Shown here piece after piece: positions 59,514-64,000 of a stretch of 64,000 nt of DNA. The position numbers and the translations under genes were made by a program. Numbering within the stretch: the stretch's first letter is position 1; each line of letters starts with the position of its first letter. The stretch comes from Nitrogeniibacter sp050293885 (lineage in GTDB: Bacteria; Pseudomonadota; Gammaproteobacteria; Burkholderiales; Rhodocyclaceae): NCBI GenBank assembly GCA_050293885.1, contig JBNKNO010000003.1, forward strand, positions 67,772-131,771, read 5' to 3'. Under the pieces are notes generated by a model. It saw nothing but the letters and a program-made list of their open reading frames with translations, made no database searches and was not told the DNA's origin.

Positions 59514-60647
59514 ATGATCCTGAGCGATGAACACGAAATGATCCGCGACACCCTGCGCGCTTTTGCGCAGGAACGGTTGGCGCCCAACGCCGCCGCCTGG
59601 GATCGCGACCACACCTTCCCGCGCGAGGCGCTGCGCGAGCTGGCCGAACTCGGTGCGCTCGGCATGGTGGTGCCCGAGCAATGGGGCGGTGCCGGCATGG
59701 ACTATCTCAGTCTGGTGCTGGCGCTTGAAGAGATTGCCGCCGGCGACGGCGCCACTTCCACCATCGTCAGCGTGCAGAACTCGCTGGCCTGCGGCATTAC
59801 CCATCGCTATGGCACAGATGCGCAAAAGGAACAGTGGCTGCGACCGCTCGCCCAAGGCCAGATGCTCGGCTGTTTCTGCCTGACCGAGCCGCATGTCGGC
59901 TCCGATGCTTCGGCGATCAAGACCACGGCGGTGAAGGAGAGCGACGGCTGGATCCTCAACGGCGTCAAGCAGTTCATCACCACCGGCCGCGAGGCCGATG
60001 TCGCCATCGTGTTCGCGGTCACCGACAAGACCGCCGGCAAGAAAGGCATTTCAGCCTTTCTCGTGCCGACGAACACGCTCGGCTACGTGGTGGCGCGCAT
60101 CGAGGAAAAGATGGGGCAGAAGGCCTCGGACACCGCGCAGATCCTGTTCGAGAATTGCCGCGTCGGCGCCGATGCGCTGCTCGGGGCCGAGGGCGAGGGC
60201 TACAAGATCGCGCTGTCGAACCTCGAAGCCGGCCGCATCGGCATTGCCGCCCAGTGCCTGGGCATGGCGCGTGCCGCGCTCGAAGCGGCGGTGAAATACG
60301 CCCACGCGCGCGAGACCTTCGGCAAGCCCATCTTCGAACACCAGGCGGTCAACTTCCGCCTCGCCGACATGGCCACGCAGCTCGAAGCCGCGCGCCAGCT
60401 GGTGTGGCATGCCGCCAGCCTCAAGGACGCCGGTCGGCCGTGTTTGAAGGAAGCCTCGATGGCCAAGCTGTTCGCCTCCGAGATGGCCGAGAAGGTGTGC
60501 TCCGACGCCATCCAGGTGCACGGCGGCTACGGTTACGTGAGCGACTTTCCGGTCGAGCGCATCTACCGCGACGTGCGCGTGTGCCAGATCTACGAAGGCG
60601 CCTCCGACATCCAGCGCCTGGTCATCGGCCGCGCGCTGGCCGAGTGA
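59514..60647 (+). CDS. Acyl-CoA dehydrogenase (short/branched-chain type)
   Basis: 377 residues. FAD/substrate loops GCFCLTEPHVGSDASAI and GVKQFITTG are present, and the catalytic Glu lies in the usual place, YEGASDIQRLVIGRAL. It therefore differs from the isovaleryl-CoA dehydrogenase three genes upstream. It probably acts on short-chain or branched acyl-CoA. GAGGGGGCGG precedes the ATG. Confidence 0.93.
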   Translation: MILSDEHEMIRDTLRAFAQERLAPNAAAWDRDHTFPREALRELAELGALGMVVPEQWGGAGMDYLSLVLALEEIAAGDGATSTIVSVQNSLACGITHRYGTDAQKEQWLRPLAQGQMLGCFCLTEPHVGSDASAIKTTAVKESDGWILNGVKQFITTGREADVAIVFAVTDKTAGKKGISAFLVPTNTLGYVVARIEEKMGQKASDTAQILFENCRVGADALLGAEGEGYKIALSNLEAGRIGIAAQCLGMARAALEAAVKYAHARETFGKPIFEHQAVNFRLADMATQLEAARQLVWHAASLKDAGRPCLKEASMAKLFASEMAEKVCSDAIQVHGGYGYVSDFPVERIYRDVRVCQIYEGASDIQRLVIGRALAE

Positions 60648-60670
60648 GCATCCACCGGATTGAATCGACC

Positions 60671-61204
60671 ATGAGCCATCGCCTGCATCCCGACGCCACC
60701 CTCGACGCGCTCAACGCGCGCATGCCCGGCAGCCTGCCCGGTTGGTGTGGCGTGGTGTTGACGGCGTTGGCGCCGGGGCGCTTGAGCGCGACCATGCCGA
60801 TCCGCGCCGAGATGCTGGCGCCGAACGGATTTCTGCATGCCGCGTCGGTGATTGCGCTCGCCGACACGGCCGCCGGCTTTGCCGCGCTCGCGCATCTGCC
60901 CGAGGGCGCGGACAACTTCACCACCGTGGATCTGAGTAGCAATTTTCTCGGCACGCAGACCGAGGGCGAACTGCGCTGTGAAGTGCGCGCCGTGCACACC
61001 GGCAAGACCACGCAAGTGTGGGATGCCGAGGTGATCGGCGAGNNNNNNNNNNNNNNNNNNNNNNNNNNNNNNNNNNNNNNNNNNNNNNNNNNNNNNNNNN
61101 NNNNNNNNNNNNNNNNNNNNNNNNNNNNNNNNNNNNNNNNGACCGGCCGGACGCTGGCGGTGTTTCGCTGCACGCAGATGATCCTGTGGCCCCGGGCGGG
61201 CTGA
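60671..61204 (+). CDS. PaaI-type hotdog thioesterase, interrupted by N run
   Basis: The N-terminal 124 residues (APNGFLHAASVIALADTAAGFAAL active-site strand, VDLSSNFLGTQTEGELRCEV) and a C-terminal TGRTLAVFRCTQ piece belong to one hotdog thioesterase. They are separated by 98 N. The visible parts alone almost complete a normal 140-residue protein, so the true gap should be very short. It is a second thioesterase in the operon. Confidence 0.82.
   Translation: MSHRLHPDATLDALNARMPGSLPGWCGVVLTALAPGRLSATMPIRAEMLAPNGFLHAASVIALADTAAGFAALAHLPEGADNFTTVDLSSNFLGTQTEGELRCEVRAVHTGKTTQVWDAEVIGEXXXXXXXXXXXXXXXXXXXXXXXXXXXXXXXXXTGRTLAVFRCTQMILWPRAG
61043..61140. other. Assembly gap, 98 N, inside thioesterase gene
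   Basis: A run of 98 undetermined bases. Frame is kept, but the flanks nearly meet in hotdog homologues (VIGE then TGRTLAVF), so the size looks arbitrary. A gap of two bases would join them as GEATGRT or similar. Confidence 0.95.
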
Positions 61205-61245
61205 GCGCCGCGCACACGCCGAACATCGAGAAGGAGGTACGTCCC

Positions 61246-61848
61246 ATGAGCGAACCCATCGATTTCTACTTCGACTTCACATCGCCCTACGGCTATTTGA
61301 TGAGCGAGGTGATCGACGCGCTGGCGGCCAGCCATGGCCGCAAGGTGCGCTGGCATCCCATCCTGCTCGGCACGATCTTCAAGACATCGCGCGCCGAGCC
61401 GCCGGTGGGTGTGCCGCTCAAGGGCGACTACGTGATTCGCGACTTTGCGCGCTCGGCGCGTTTTCTCGAGGTGCCGTTCGAGCAGCCGGCCAGGTTTCCG
61501 ATTCCGACGCAGGCGGCGGCGCGTACCTACTACTGGCTGCATGATCAGGACTGTGCGCTCGCCCGTCGCTTTGCCCATGCGGCCTCCCGCGCGCTGTTTC
61601 GCGACGGCAAGGACATCTCATCGCCGGAGGCGGTCGTCGAGCTGGCCGCCGGGCTGGGTGTCGACAGTGCCGCGCTGAGCGAGGCGTTGCAGACCGAGCC
61701 GGTGAAGCTGCGCCTCAAGGCCGAGACCGAAGCGGCGATGGCCAAGGGCGTGTTCGGTTCGCCCTACGTCATTGTCGATGGCGAGCCCTTCTGGGGCGTG
61801 GACCGGCTCGAACAGATCGAGTGCTGGTTGGCGAACGGGGGGTTCTGA
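61246..61848 (+). CDS. 2-hydroxychromene-2-carboxylate isomerase/DsbA family protein
   Basis: 200 residues of the DsbA-like (kappa GST) fold without Cys-x-x-Cys. DFYFDFTSPYGYLMSE has Ser in place of the redox cysteine, and GVFGSPYVIVDGEPFWGVDRLEQIE ends the fold. Such proteins isomerise 2-hydroxychromene-2-carboxylate with glutathione, or act on related intermediates. The presence in a leucine operon is not explained. Strong AAGGAGGT lies seven bases before the ATG. Confidence 0.85.
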   Translation: MSEPIDFYFDFTSPYGYLMSEVIDALAASHGRKVRWHPILLGTIFKTSRAEPPVGVPLKGDYVIRDFARSARFLEVPFEQPARFPIPTQAAARTYYWLHDQDCALARRFAHAASRALFRDGKDISSPEAVVELAAGLGVDSAALSEALQTEPVKLRLKAETEAAMAKGVFGSPYVIVDGEPFWGVDRLEQIECWLANGGF

Positions 61849-61851
61849 GTC

Positions 61852-62451
61852 GTGAGCATGCCGACCTTCAAACGCCTGTGCGTGTTCTGCGGCTCGCGCC
61901 ACGGCGCCCGGCCGGTGTATGCCGAGGCCGCCGCCGAACTCGGGCGCACGCTGGCGGCGCAGGGCATCGAGCTGGTCTATGGCGGCGGCAACGTCGGCCT
62001 CATGGGCGTGCTGGCCGATGCCTGCCTCGCCGCCGGCGGGCAGGTGACCGGCGTCATTCCACAATCGCTGCTGGAATGGGAAGTAGGCCACCGAGGGCTC
62101 ACCCGGCTCGAAGTGGTCGACTCCATGCACACCCGCAAGGCGCGCATGGCGGAGTTGGCGGACGGCTTCATCGCCTTGCCCGGCGGTTTGGGTACATTCG
62201 AGGAGCTGTTCGAAATCCTTACCTGGGCGCAGCTGGGCTTCCATCACAAACCGATTGCGCTGCTCGACGTGGCCGGCTACTACGCGCCCATGCGCCAGAT
62301 GATGGCCGCCGGCGTGAGCGAAGGTTTCATGAAGCCGCAGAACGCCGAGCGGCTGCTGATCGAATCGTCGATCGCCGATGTGCTGCGGGCGATGACGGCC
62401 TACGTCGCGCCGCACACCGATGCGCGCATCGACAACACCGACCAGCTATAG
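61852..62451 (+). CDS. LOG family (TIGR00730) nucleotide phosphoribohydrolase
   Basis: 199 residues from GTG 61852. CVFCGSRHG at the start, VYGGGNVGLMGVLADA and the ALPGGLGTFEELFE motif are the LOG signature. Plant homologues release cytokinin base from its monophosphate; bacterial ones act on AMP-type nucleotides. It lies three bases after the previous gene and 20 bases before the carboxylase, so it is part of the operon, though its role there is unclear. Confidence 0.9.
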   Translation: MSMPTFKRLCVFCGSRHGARPVYAEAAAELGRTLAAQGIELVYGGGNVGLMGVLADACLAAGGQVTGVIPQSLLEWEVGHRGLTRLEVVDSMHTRKARMAELADGFIALPGGLGTFEELFEILTWAQLGFHHKPIALLDVAGYYAPMRQMMAAGVSEGFMKPQNAERLLIESSIADVLRAMTAYVAPHTDARIDNTDQL

Positions 62452-62471
62452 ACACCCATGCGAGAGGCGAC

Positions 62472-64000
<1,529 letters not shown>

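Overview
The window is a GC-rich stretch of chromosome from a betaproteobacterium, most likely Rhodocyclales (Thauera/Azoarcus/Zoogloea-like). This is inferred from two PEP-CTERM proteins, a class I PHA synthase, a leucine-degradation operon behind a LiuR-type palindrome, O2-independent ubiquinone genes (ubiU/V/T), TAXI-type TRAP transport and an N-acetylglutaminylglutamine (NAGGN) osmolyte operon. Nearly all sequence is coding. I see no rRNA, tRNA, insertion sequence, prophage or CRISPR array. Two runs of N (5802-5838 and 61043-61140) interrupt genes.

Layout. 1-86 is the 5' end of thiL (minus). 488-5216 is the NAGGN operon: amidotransferase, synthetase, M42 peptidase. 5474-9240 holds a spermidine-synthase-like gene, a PEP-CTERM protein, an unknown gene and a delta-class carbonic anhydrase lipoprotein. 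9339-11682 (minus) is a tightly overlapped three-gene set: unknown small protein, GT4 glycosyltransferase and a TIR/deoxyribosyltransferase-like protein. 11874-14578 (minus) is ribE-ribBA-ribH-nusB. 14665-17297 holds a VOC protein, divergent WYL and AraC regulators and a PEBP-like protein. 17319-20317 (minus) is an ABC permease, cutA and dsbD. 20398-24746 carries queF, a glycine-zipper protein and a large sensor kinase. 24774-29018 (minus) holds a GST, the ABC ATPase, DUF502, a hydrolase, a thioredoxin-like ferredoxin and VanZ. 29086-31503 (minus) is ubiU-ubiV-ubiT with an FNR-like box. 31687-34322 (minus) is a PEP-CTERM gene with a sigma-54-type promoter and a sodium/solute symporter, followed by ubiB.

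36318-43206 is the most unusual region. It is a three-gene operon encoding a caspase-fold protease, an 1819-residue protein with two alpha/beta-hydrolase modules, a CHAT protease and a helical repeat tail, and a cytoplasmic M15-type zinc peptidase. It sits between housekeeping genes (ubiB and argS) and looks like a protease/lipase effector module, possibly defence or regulated cell death. I do not recognise it as a named system.

43274-51419 holds argS, a SPOR protein, dsbA, an SDR, a PilZ protein and a TAXI-TRAP transporter. 51437-54799 (minus) is a PIN protein and an MBL-phaC pair. 54953-64000 is a liuR-type regulator followed by a nine-gene operon for leucine/isovalerate degradation: thioesterases, isovaleryl-CoA dehydrogenase, a GNAT-carbonic anhydrase fusion, thiolase, a second acyl-CoA dehydrogenase, an HCCA-isomerase-like protein, a LOG protein, and methylcrotonyl-CoA carboxylase beta, which runs off the end.
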